Shown here piece by piece: positions 55,499-64,000 of a stretch of 64,000 nucleotides of DNA. The notes below the pieces were generated by a model. That model had not been told where the DNA came from. It searched no databases and was given only the letters and a program-made list of their open reading frames with translations. Positions within the stretch are counted from its first letter, which is position 1, and the number at the start of each line of letters is the position of its first letter. Origin of the DNA: Silene latifolia (Eukaryota > Streptophyta > Magnoliopsida > Caryophyllales > Caryophyllaceae); NCBI RefSeq assembly GCF_048544455.1, contig NC_133536.1:41784152-41848151 (forward strand), read 5' to 3'. A program made the position numbers and the translations under genes.

Positions 55499-57440
55499 TA
55501 GGTTATTAGCGCTTTAAAAACGTGATCTACGCTGAAAAAGAAAGAAAAACAAAAACGAAATAAGCAACTCATCGAGGTGATTTAAGTCTATTTAAAATTC
55601 ATTTTAGACTCATTGCACTTGCATAATTGATCTCCCTCAAGAATGACACAAGTGATCCCAAGACTCAATTTCCTTAAATTGATAAGCCAACTGTTTAGCT
55701 AATTCTTCCGTAAGAACTCTTGGTCGATAGATTTCCGTAAATCCTATCTATAGTCCACCATGATCACAGGATCGTACGAGTGACCATAGCGTTGAGATAA
55801 AATAGGTCAATCGGTTCCAACTTACCCGACGTAGAAGGGGTCATATTATGCCTACCGACGAAGAAGGGACTCATTGGAGTTTGACCTATAAAGACCGTTC
55901 TCAATTTTGGTTTATATGAGGAAGATCCCATCAACTAAGTTTAAATTCATTTTAAGTGAACGAATAACTAGCAACTGCGTGAATGAATTAATTTAGATGA
56001 TGGCTTAAATCGTGTGACATAAGAATGTCATAGAAAACTAACGCGTGACCTCTACATGAGTCAGTTTTCATGCAATTATTAGGTGGTTTGGTTTTAGGCG
56101 GAATATGATGCAATCTATCGATACGATAAAATAAATAAATGAATGCAATACGTAAATAAAAATTCCTAGTGTGGCCTATCCTAGTAAAAAGAACATAATA
56201 CAACTTTGGAATCCACCGTTGGACCCGAAAAGCTTGTCTTGATTTTCCATCTTTGTCCATGCAAATGGGAGTGAGCATCCGATCTCCTTCTTTAGTCTTC
56301 TCAAAATTACAATTAAAATTTACAAAATATAAACCTATTTACATTCTAAATAAAAACTGTAATTAAAAGAAATAAAAAGGGAGATACGAGATCTCAAAAT
56401 ACAACCAAGACCGTGTTCCATCATTACGGTAACACGTTCTACTAAGGCCACACTAAGTTACAACCGTTTGCAAAAATAAATAAATACGTAATAAAAGCAT
56501 TCAAAACATTCAAAATAACGATAAATAAAATGCATCAACTAAATTAAATTTATTCGTGACATAATTCCGTAATTATGTTAAATTTATCCAAACCACCAAA
56601 GACAATTAAAATTATGTGACAAAACCGCTTCATCAACTTAATTTTAATTCATGATAATCCGTTACTTTAAATCGTTTTAAAGTAACTAAATTGTTCGTGG
56701 GTGAACCGTTTCACTGTCAAGCGAGTGCATAAATCCGTATTATGCAATAATTGGCCGAAAAAAAAAACAAAACAAATTTTTTTTTTTCTTCACTGCTGGG
56801 CGTGAACAGTACCCCGAATTTTTTTTTTTTTTTTTTTTTATGCTGAAATGCCGAGAGCATCAAAAGGCCAAAAAAAAATTAAACGGCTCAAAATCGTGAG
56901 CAACAAAAGGTCAAAAACAAAACGATTTGTTAAAACCCAATTGCAATTTAATCTAATCTGTATAGAATTGAAATTACAATTGAAACAACTTGAACATATT
57001 GCAATAATTATCGATTAAAATTACAATATGCAAAGAACGATTGAAGACAAAAGATCGAATGATCTATCAAAATTGTGCGGCACGCAAATCTATACAAAAA
57101 TCAGAAAAACAGGCCGTGTCATCAAAGGCCACACGGTTTTTCCAAAAAAAAATTGGCCGAGACAAAAATTTTGTGCCGCACGAAATTTTATGCAAACATT
57201 TTGATGCATCTTTAACATATTGCAATGAATATCGATTACAAAACAATATGCAAAGATCAAAATGAAAAACAAAACAAACGACAACCTACACCGTGTAAAC
57301 ATGTCACGGTTCAAAAAAAAACCGCAGCAAAAAAAAAATTGCCGAGAAAAAAAATGGCTGCCGCAACAATTTTTTTTATCAAAAATTCATCGATTCAAAA
57401 TTCGTTTGATGAAAATCACATAGAAAAATTTACGTGGCCT
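55499..57440 (-). other. Long leader of the Angela-like element
   Basis: About 1.94 kb between PBS and gag, A-rich on plus (T-rich on the sense strand), with poly-T and poly-A runs at 56758-56785 and 56817-56838. The segments around 56935-57055 and 57160-57260 share words such as AACATATTGCAAT and ATCGATTA, so they look like a diverged direct repeat. Frames here show no domain. Long leaders are normal in this lineage. Confidence 0.6.
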
Positions 57441-57453
57441 CGCTCTGATACCA
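57441..57453 (-). other. Primer binding site of the Angela-like element
   Basis: On minus TGGTATCAGAGCG, two bases after the 5' LTR. Confidence 0.9.
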
Positions 57454-57455
57454 CT

Positions 57456-58439
57456 TGTAGGGTAATATCCGTATAAAACCCTTTAATTATAGGATTATAA
57501 CGCAAATTTTATATGCAATTTATTGTCATAAACGAAAACAACAATGAAACGATAAAGATTAAGAAATAACCTTCGGTCCTAGTGCAAATTGGCAATGAGA
57601 GATCAAAGTAGATCTCCTCCTAAATGATGCATCCAAGATCGTCCGAGAAATGCCCTTGTGCTAGAATGAATCCTCTAATTGCCTTGCAATATTGAGAGGA
57701 TTATTTTTGTGAGTTTTCTTTAGATGAGAGATCTAGGTTTAGAGAGGAAAATGTTCTCCCAAAACCCTAAAATTTTTGTCAAAATGAATTAGGTTTCAAA
57801 AGAGAGAAAATCCTCTCTTTTGTCCTCACTTGGCCGGCCATGGGCTCTCTTGGGAAGTGGGCTTCCACTTCCTTTTAGTTTTAGCTCATGGTCTGGTTCG
57901 CAAATCGCTAAAATGTATATGACGCGGTTTTGTTATAAATCGTCATCGGTTATCGGTTATTAAAGCATCAACTAATAATACGGATTAGTTGAAATATTAA
58001 TACATGTCCGACAAAGACGATATTGTATAATTATATTCAATATACATTTAATTAAATATAAAACGCTTATATTCAATTTACGAATTAACTGCTTAATTCG
58101 CCTTAGCCATTGTTATTTAATCCGTATTAAATAAAATATCTCAACATCACATTTTGACTAATTATTAGTCAAATAACTCAGACTAACTGGTTAGTCAAAT
58201 TTGGCATCTACATGACTGTATTTTCATACCGTCACATCTCTCAAACGTATCCTATAGGTGTGACTTTTAGGGACCAGTTGATCACCGCCATCTGTATGAC
58301 AATAACGTCAAACTTATCTAGCAAGCCAACCGTTATTGATAAACGTGGACCAACTGATTATGATACAAAAGTATACCCTTTGATCCTTTTAGAGATTTAT
58401 AAGTCCTTGTACTAACTGTAAAGGACACCAGCCCCAACA
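57456..58439 (-). repeat. 5' LTR of the Angela-like element
   Basis: 984 bp, on minus TGTTGGGGCTGG to CCCTACA. It carries a 3-bp difference near 58416 relative to the other LTR and a few substitutions. Confidence 0.92.
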
Positions 58440-58642
58440 GTTGACTTGCTGTGGATATCTTTGACCTTGCTCAATATGTTGACTGGTCAGCGGGTGCAGA
58501 ATATGCCCCATCAATTTGCCCCCAGCGTAGTCTATGCCGTGGTATGGGCTCCGATGTATGTTGAGCGTATATTCTGTGTAAGACAAAATTTTCTGCCCCG
58601 GCTTCTTCTACCTCGGCGTGGCTCTACTTAGGCCGTACCATA

Positions 58643-58652
58643 TCCCCCCTCC
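58643..58652 (-). other. Polypurine tract of the Retand-type element
   Basis: On minus GGAGGGGGGA two bases before the LTR start TGGTACGG. Confidence 0.75.
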
Positions 58653-58863
58653 ACATGGGTGTGTAATGGACATCCGATGTGGAAAATGCAATGGCGCTGG
58701 CTGAGACCAGGGTGGAGAGTGCCGGTTGTTTCTGATTGCCCCCTGGCCGGTGCTTTCTGGCTTGGTTGATCATGTGGCCGGCGGAGAAACGGATACTTAG
58801 GAATTTGTTGAGGAAGATGAACAGGCAGAGAGATATGAAGGGGCGTGTTGAAGACGCTTGGTC

Positions 58864-59010
58864 ACTGTTGCATTGATTGACATTCAAATGTTGCAACGAT
58901 TGACATTCCGTGGTTGCATGTCCGACACGTGTCTGTTTGTTGATTGGCTGACGTTTCATGGGCTGAGCCCTGATTGGTCCTTCTTCGTGGGCTTTCCCCT
59001 ATAAATAGGG
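58864..59010 (+). promoter_or_regulatory. Promoter of the antisense extra ORF
   Basis: TATA box CTATAAATAGG at 58999-59009, a palindromic G-box GACACGTGTC (CACGTG 58926-58931), a CCAAT-type ATTGG at about 58970, and two ATTGACATTC words (58875-58906). The ORF start (59168) is about 160 bp downstream of the TATA box. This is an internal promoter pointing opposite to the gag-pol direction of the element. Confidence 0.7.
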
Positions 59011-59167
59011 CATTTAATGCCCAATTTCATTTTCTCAAAAATTTTCTTCTCTAGACTTTCAAGGGCTCTCCTCTTCTATTTTTCAGTGTCACTACTCCGG
59101 CTAGTACTTTTCTTCAAGGTAAACTAACAAATTTTTCTCTTTTTAATTTGTGAGTTTTGCTGTAAAC

Positions 59168-61744
59168 ATGTCTTCTGCTGATGTCGGAACTAGTAAACCG
59201 ACGCCGGGGGGTTCTCCGTCGCGTCTTGATGAGGAGGAGATGCTAGACGCCATCCCGCTAAGGTCTGGGGGCCCTAGGTCTCCTTCTCCTGAAGTTGACC
59301 CTCAAATTTTGGAGGAATGGGAGGATGATGATGATGTTGATGATGACGGAGACGATTTCGGTGATGATGCCGAAAAGGCTCATCCTAATGAGGGGAGGCA
59401 GTACGTCATGGATCACGGCGACCCCTGTAAGGTCGGCCCTGACCGTACTTGGACCCATAAGTTCGCCCGTTGTTCCGGCGAGACATTTTTCGAGGGCCAT
59501 TTCTACTTTGGCAGGGGATACAAAATTGTTATCCCTGAGGGGGGTCAGGCCATCTGTTGCCCTCCACCGGGTTGCACCGGCGTATATATCCGGCACCTGG
59601 AGTACGGGCTCCGGTTTCCGCTGAATGATTACGTTATGGCCATCATTAGGGCCATGAACGTCGCTGTGGCCCAGCTGCACCCGTTGGCTATTAGGACCAT
59701 AGTCGGCTTTGTCTGGCTTTGTCTCTTTAAGGGGGAGGTCCCAACGGTTAATTTATTCCGTCGGCTTCACCACCTTCGGCCGTCATTTTCTGGTCGCGTC
59801 GGATGGTACAACGTGCAAATGGAGCCGGGTTACGTCTCCGTTGATAAGCTGTCTTCTTGCAAAGACTGGAAAGATCGGTGGGTGTATATTGAGGTGCCGG
59901 ATGACTATCCGCTGCCCCGGTCCTTCCAGCACCGGGTTAATTTGCGGTGCGAGACTAAGGCGGAGCATGACAGATGGGTTAAACGGAAAAAGCTTAAGAT
60001 GGACGCCGACAAGGTCCCTCTTAATGAGGATGAGAGGTCAAGATGAGGCTCTTTGAGACGGACAAGAGTGGGGTGTCGAAAAGATGGATCCCTCCGACGC
60101 AGATCATCCTTCAGGATGAGCTGCTCTGCCATGTCGGCCTCATACCGGCCCTGGTGCAGGGTGAGTGGGGTCGGCGTGAGGCCCATCTCTGCTCTCAATG
60201 TTTCTGTTTCTTGAGTTCTGACTTATTTCTTCTACTCAAACCTTGCTTTGTTTTCTTCGCAGACCACTTTGGATCGGACCTGTCTGAGGATATCCTTCGG
60301 AGGATGGGGCTGCACAAGGATAAGACCGTTGCTGATTTGCACCCTAAGGCTCTGGCCCGTGATCGCAGGACGTCGCCGAATGATCTGATGGATCAGCAGC
60401 TGAAAGGCCTGAATGTGGAGGCGGCCCAGGCGAGGGTTGCTAGCAACATGCCGCGCCGAACGCGGAAAACAAAATCTTCGGCGGAGACGGCATCGACATC
60501 CGCTCCACCTTCCATCCCTTCAGCCCAGAAGGAGACGGTGGAGATTGTCGATATTACCGATGGGGGGGGACTCCGATGCGGAGGGATCTCCCCTTATCCG
60601 TAAAAGGAAAGGGCCCACCCCGCCGCCGATACATTGCTATCTTCACAAATCGCTGCCGCAAGGAGATGCGTCCTCCGAGCAAGAAAGCCAAGCATGGTAC
60701 GATACATCCCGTGGCTCGTGTTTAGCCTAAGTTAATTAGGCGTTCCGATGACAAAGCTTTCCGATACGTCCATGTATACTGACACGGATGTTTTAATTGA
60801 CTTTTGTAGATCAACCGTCGGCAGCCGCCGTCCTCACTGTGCGGCAATTGGAGAAGCAGCCTGAGAAGGCGGGTGATAGAAATGTCGCCGTCAATCCCCT
60901 ACCTCAGAAGGTTTCCCCCACCGAGCTTGTGGCAGAGGGGATGAGAATAGGCAAGAGGCTGGCGAAATGGACTCAGCTAGCCGGCTCCCATATTATGGAG
61001 CAAGAGAGGACCATGGCTGAGGCTGCCCCACAGCTCGAGCGGCTAAGGCTGGAACTCGACGCGGCGAACAAGGAGGCTAAGAGGGCCAAGGCTGAGGCCG
61101 AAGAGGCAGTCCGTGCTGAGAGAAAACTCGGGGAGGACGCTGAAAAGGAAGTCCTTGCTGAGAGAGCCAAGGCCGAGGCTGCGGCGGCTGAAGCTTCTAA
61201 GCTGCGGGAGATGCGTGACCTCGTTCAGAAGCACGCCGACCTTTACTTCACGCAGAGGAACGAATTTAGGGACTTGTTCCAGGTCCAGGGGAAGGTGGTC
61301 CGGAACAAGGATGCTATTATCGCTCAAAGGGAGGAGGACATTAAGACACTCCAAACCGTGCTCCTCCCTAATATGTGCGCCCACACGGACCCGGCCGAAG
61401 AAGTCGCCAGGGAAGTGATTGAGGAGCTCTTTCCTCTTGATGGCTCCTTTCCGTGGGACAAATTTGACGAGCTGTTTGATGACAAGCTCGAAGCTAAGGA
61501 GGAAGCCGCGAAGGAGAAGGCCAAAGAGGAGCTAAGGGTGAAGAAGGAGGAAGAGGTGGCCGCGGAGAGAGCGGCCCTTGCTGAGGAGGCTAAGGCGGCC
61601 AAGGAGGAAGCCGAGAGGATGAAGGCAGCTGAGGCTGCTGAGGCTGTGGCTGCTGAGAAAGCTGAGACTGCTGAGACAGCCTCTGGGTCGCCCATTAAGG
61701 ACGATGCTGCTAACGCTGCTGAGGGCAAGCAGCAACAGGCATAG
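59168..61744 (+). pseudogene. Antisense extra ORF of the Retand-type element, multi-exon
   Basis: The ATG at 59168 (MSSADVGTSKPTPGG) begins an acidic N-terminus with a DDDDVDDDGDDFGDD run, then a globular region with YIRHLEYGLRFPLNDYV, LHPLAIRTIVGFVWLC and VSSCKDW-type segments, resembling the 'putative gypsy type transposon' family (Transposase_28). A frameshift lies near 60040. A 102-nt intron is clear: donor GTGAGT at 60161 and acceptor TTCTTCGCAG at 60262. A second frameshift is in the G7 run near 60565. A second intron ends at acceptor TTTTGTAG (60809). The last exon (60810-61744) encodes a long coiled coil, Ala/Glu/Lys-rich, ending EGKQQQA. Role unknown; its strand is opposite to gag-pol. 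Confidence 0.75.
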
Positions 61745-62261
61745 GGAGACGGGCGGTCGTTACCAGGCCCACCCGGCGTCTCGGATAGCTTTAGCTATTC
61801 GGGGGCCAATTATTAAGTCTTTCCTCCCTGCCATCTTTTGGCGCTTAAATGATATCTGTAACCTTTTGCCTTTCTTTTCCTTGTTTATGTAAAACTTTGG
61901 TAGGTTGCGTTTTGGCTTATCCCTATGGGGACGGCCGTCGTTTGCATTTCTTGTAATCTGTTGAACATTTTTAATAAGAGCTCGTTTCTTTTGCCTCCGG
62001 CTTGGCCGAGGTCTTTACCCCATTTTTCTGAGTTGTCTTCTTGCGCGAGTAGTTGAGCATCTTTACTGTAAACGTTTTCACTTTGCCTCTGGCTTTGCCG
62101 AGGTCTTTTATCGTCTTCGTCTGAGTTGTCTTCTTACGTTATTAATTGGGCGCCTCTTTTGTTTTCGCCTCGGCCTGGCCGAGGCAGTCTAGAGTGCGTA
62201 TCTCAACTGTGTTTAACGTTCCTGAGGCATGCTGATCGCTTTAGCGAGTATCAACTGCGCT
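61745..62261. repeat. Spacer with diverged GCCGAGG repeats
   Basis: After the ORF end lies a possible 3' UTR. Between about 61985 and 62185 an ~95-bp unit containing TTTGCCTCYGGCTTKGCCGAGG and GAGTTGTCTTCTT-type words occurs two and a half times, with spacing of about 100 bp. Confidence 0.65.
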
Positions 62262-62613
62262 GGTAGTGGCTGCCGTGGCATCTACCTCTTGGAGTGACTG
62301 CTGCGGCGTCTACCTCTTGGGGTGACTGCCGTAGCGTCTACTTCTTGGGGTGACTGCGACGGCGCCTGCTTCTTGATAGTGACTGTCGTGGCGTCTACCA
62401 CTTGGAGTGACTGCTGCGGCGTCTACCTCTTGGGGTGACTGCCGTAGCGTCTACTTCTTGGGGTGACTGCGACGGCGCCTGCTTCTTGATAGTGACTGCC
62501 GTGGCGTCTACCACTTGGAGTGACTGTTGCGGCGTCTACCTCTTGGGGTGACTGCCGTAGCGTCTACTTCTTGGGGTGACTGCGACGGCGCCTGCTTCTT
62601 GACAGTGACTATG
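62262..62613. repeat. Tandem array with higher-order structure (28-bp monomer, 113-bp unit)
   Basis: Monomers of about 28 bp carry TGACTGC-YG-GGCGTCTAC-like sequence and CTTGGGG. Four monomer types recur in the same order; GGAGTGACTGYTGCGGCG starts at 62291, 62404 and 62517, giving a period of exactly 113 bp for three copies. The three units are nearly identical, while monomers inside a unit differ. Confidence 0.92.
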
Positions 62614-62774
62614 GGGGAAATGAACACTTTGATGGAAAACTTGGGACCATTCTTCATTAGAAATAAACATGCGTCGGGGTGCCCACAGTTGTCTCGGGCA
62701 CCTCCGTCGCTATACAAAATTTTCCCGAGGTTATCCGCCCCAATGGCTTATCAAAGGCGCTCCTTCCACGTCTG
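62614..62774. other. Junction between tandem array and pol remnant
   Basis: About 160 bp with no recognised domain on either strand; integrase, expected here in a complete Tat element, is not present. Confidence 0.5.
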
Positions 62775-64000
62775 TCAGCCGATGTGTCTTGAGAGAGCGT
62801 CGGACCTGGGAATGTACTGTATCTGGAAGGACTTTAATTTAGCGGTGTCGGCTTTCACCCTTTCCGGGTATCTTACCATCCCATCATCTTGAGCCTCACA
62901 CTCTCCACTGATTTGGTTGGCCACCAAAAGTGAGCATGTTTTTACCACAACGTGCTCCGCCTCGGCAGCCCTAGCTAACTCGACTCCCTTTATCACCGCC
63001 TCGTATTCGGATTCGTATTTTGAGGCCGAGAAGGTAGATTTCAAGGCGTGCTCGAACACGTCCCCGTTTGGGCTGGTGATAAGGATGCCGGCTCCTGAGC
63101 TGTTTGCCGTAGGGGGCCCGTCAGTAGTTATTTCCCATACGCCGGGATGCGGCTCTTCTTGGTTGGTCGGGGTTCCTTCAACCATGCCGACGTCGGTATT
63201 CATCGGGTCGCCCTCCTGCTGCAAGGATGGGTTCTTCCCCTTCCCAGACTTCTTTGCCACTTTGAGGGACTGCATGTTGCACCCTCTGGCGGATATCTGG
63301 GTGTTGACCACCTCGTCCTTCTCGTCCTTGGAGACGAGCTTATGCGCTTCCCCCCGGTCCGAGACATACATCAGTGTCAGGGCCCGGATTGACATTACTG
63401 CATCAGCCTCGCTCAGGGTGACGCGGCCTATGAGGACGTTGTAGGCGGACGAGCCGTCAATGACTACGAACTCAGATAGGACGTTCTTTGCCGCATTCCC
63501 CTCGCCGAACATCACCGGCAGTTTGATCAACCCCAGGGGTACCAGGCCGGCCCCGTAAAAGCTATACAACGGGTTGGTGCAGGGGCTCAAGTCTTCAACC
63601 TTTAGACTGAGGTTGAGAAAGCACTCCCTGAACATGATGTTCGTATAGGCGCCTGTGTCAATCAGGCACCTCTTGACCAGGTGGTTGGATATGTCCAAGT
63701 GGACTACAAGTGGATCGCTGTGAGGGGCGATGACTCCCTCGTAGTCCTTCTTCCCAATAGTCATGTCGGGGATGTTGGAAGCGGGGACCGCTGTTTTGGG
63801 CACAAAGTTGATGGCCTGATACAGCTCGTTCAGGTGTCGTTTGTGCCCATGAGCGGACCCACCGTTCTCGTTGCCCCCGATGACAACGTGGATTACTCCT
63901 ATCCGTTCAAAGACGGATTTCTTATTTGAACCGCCGGCTTCAGTCTTTTGGCCTTTGGCAACGTACTTGCCGAGGCTCCCCTTCCGGATTAGCTCTTCAA
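62775..64000 (-). CDS. Retand-type gag end, protease and archaic RNase H in one open frame, partial
   Basis: On minus the frame is open from the window edge (64000) to 62775. It begins in the Gag C-terminus (EELIRKGSLGKYV), continues with the linker VIHVVIGGNENGG, then protease RCLIDTGAYTNIMF (near 63660) and SSAYNVLIGRVTLSEADAV. After a Gly/Lys-rich linker it passes directly to archaic RNase H: WEITTDGPPTANSSGAGILI, SEYEAVIKGVELARAAEAE and IPRSDALSR. RT and the gypsy RNase H that should lie between are absent without loss of frame. The expected DS of the third RNase H motif reads CS (KTCSLLVANQ), so that domain is probably inactive. Confidence 0.8.
   Translation of the reverse strand, partial: EELIRKGSLGKYVAKGQKTEAGGSNKKSVFERIGVIHVVIGGNENGGSAHGHKRHLNELYQAINFVPKTAVPASNIPDMTIGKKDYEGVIAPHSDPLVVHLDISNHLVKRCLIDTGAYTNIMFRECFLNLSLKVEDLSPCTNPLYSFYGAGLVPLGLIKLPVMFGEGNAAKNVLSEFVVIDGSSAYNVLIGRVTLSEADAVMSIRALTLMYVSDRGEAHKLVSKDEKDEVVNTQISARGCNMQSLKVAKKSGKGKNPSLQQEGDPMNTDVGMVEGTPTNQEEPHPGVWEITTDGPPTANSSGAGILITSPNGDVFEHALKSTFSASKYESEYEAVIKGVELARAAEAEHVVVKTCSLLVANQISGECEAQDDGMVRYPERVKADTAKLKSFQIQYIPRSDALSRHIG

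Larger units (their letters stand above)
49634..58439 (-). mobile_element. Ty1/copia retrotransposon, Angela/TAR-like, minus strand
   Basis: 8806 bp with LTRs of 981 and 984 bp, PBS, gag, pol and PPT on the minus strand, and a perfect TSD GTTGA (49629-49633 and 58440-58444). Integrase and gag flavour (CESCLIGKMTRISF, HTDVCGPMS, DREFWLRIFMNQMNQ) is that of the Angela/BARE/TAR branch. By eye the LTRs differ by about ten changes (about 1%), so it is fairly young although its pol is fragmented. It sits inside the Retand-type 3' LTR and is therefore younger than that insertion. Confidence 0.93.
49130..58640 (-). repeat. 3' LTR of the Retand-type element, split by a nested copia
   Basis: LTR pieces are 49130-49633 and 58445-58640, together about 700 bp. 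On minus it starts TGGTACGGCC and ends GGAATTACA. The GGCTCGGC...GACCGAGC and GACTCACTCC(A)ACGCT words near 49215-49265 resemble Tat-family LTRs. The frames at 49107-49289 and 49432-49638 lie in it and are not genes. Confidence 0.75.
49130..64000 (-). mobile_element. Retand-type Tat gypsy element, non-autonomous, right end outside window
   Basis: Minus-strand element. Reading right to left: gag end, protease and archaic RNase H (64000-62775), a tandem-repeat spacer, an antisense multi-exon ORF with its own promoter (plus strand 58924-61744), PPT (58643-58652) and 3' LTR (58640 down to 49130). The archaic RNase H domain marks the Tat clade, and an antisense extra ORF before the 3' LTR is the described organisation of Retand elements. 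RT and integrase are absent. The 3' LTR hosts a nested Angela-like copia. The 5' LTR lies beyond 64000. Confidence 0.8.

Noticed and set aside
61324..61728. Ser/Ala-rich minus-strand frame of 134 codons
   Set aside because: Mirror of the Ala/Glu/Lys-rich coiled coil encoded on plus; low complexity makes the antisense frame open.
62527..62892. 121-codon plus-strand frame across the tandem array
   Set aside because: Starts inside the repeat array and runs opposite to the RNase H remnant; no domain.
1..64000. Possibility of a bacterial-type system (CRISPR, operon, phage)
   Set aside because: Intron-like splice sites, LTR retrotransposons of plant lineages, MITEs and AT-rich intergenic DNA show that the window is plant nuclear DNA.

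Overview
This window is nuclear DNA from a flowering plant, almost certainly a eudicot. It is an AT-rich intergenic region built mostly from LTR retrotransposons inserted into and beside each other. Elements present are Ty1/copia (Ale-like, Sirevirus, Angela-like), Ty3/gypsy (a Tekay-type chromovirus and a Retand-type Tat element), a Sirevirus solo LTR, several MITE-like elements and possible Helitron ends. The Retand-type layout (antisense extra ORF next to the 3' LTR) and the ACTCGGYCGAGT-rich LTR would fit Caryophyllales or Caryophyllaceae, but I cannot prove the taxon. There are no bacterial features, CRISPR arrays or tRNA genes that I can see.

Layout. 1-797: end of a minus-strand gypsy LTR and a Helitron-like terminus. 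995-5717: complete Ale-like copia with TSD GTTTC. 5864-28775: Sirevirus A with TSD TCTAT. It carries a nested Tekay chromovirus (11981-23024) and an unusual 0.8-kb filler (11176-11970) copied from its own 3' LTR plus host flank. 28776-31681: host flank with a likely host exon, a minus-strand Sirevirus solo LTR (29104-30722, TSD TTATC) and a Stowaway-like MITE (30887-31104). 31682-43098: Sirevirus B with TSD GAGTT and two 1551-bp LTRs that differ at about five sites, so it is very young. 43099-49129: gene-poor flank with a 26-unit AAT microsatellite, MITE-like repeats and one small host ORF (47997-48308). 49130-64000: a minus-strand Retand-type element running off the right edge, with an Angela-like copia (49634-58439, TSD GTTGA) nested inside its 3' LTR.

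Almost every gag-pol is broken by a few stops and frameshifts. The best preserved are Sirevirus B, the gag of the Angela-like element, and the gag-protease-aRNH reading frame of the Retand element, which lacks its reverse transcriptase and integrase without losing frame.

The most interesting structure is in the Sirevirus elements. First, their transcribed LTR part holds tandem stem-loops with a constant 8-nt loop, CGGAGTAG, and stems that differ in sequence but still pair. I see this in Sirevirus B, the solo LTR and Sirevirus A. Second, each Sirevirus family carries its own 23-nt palindrome (8-nt arm, 7-nt spacer, 8-nt arm), found in the LTR and again inside gag and RT coding sequence. Palindrome-rich Sirevirus LTRs are known; the covarying constant-loop array and the coding-region copies are, as far as I can tell from memory, not described.
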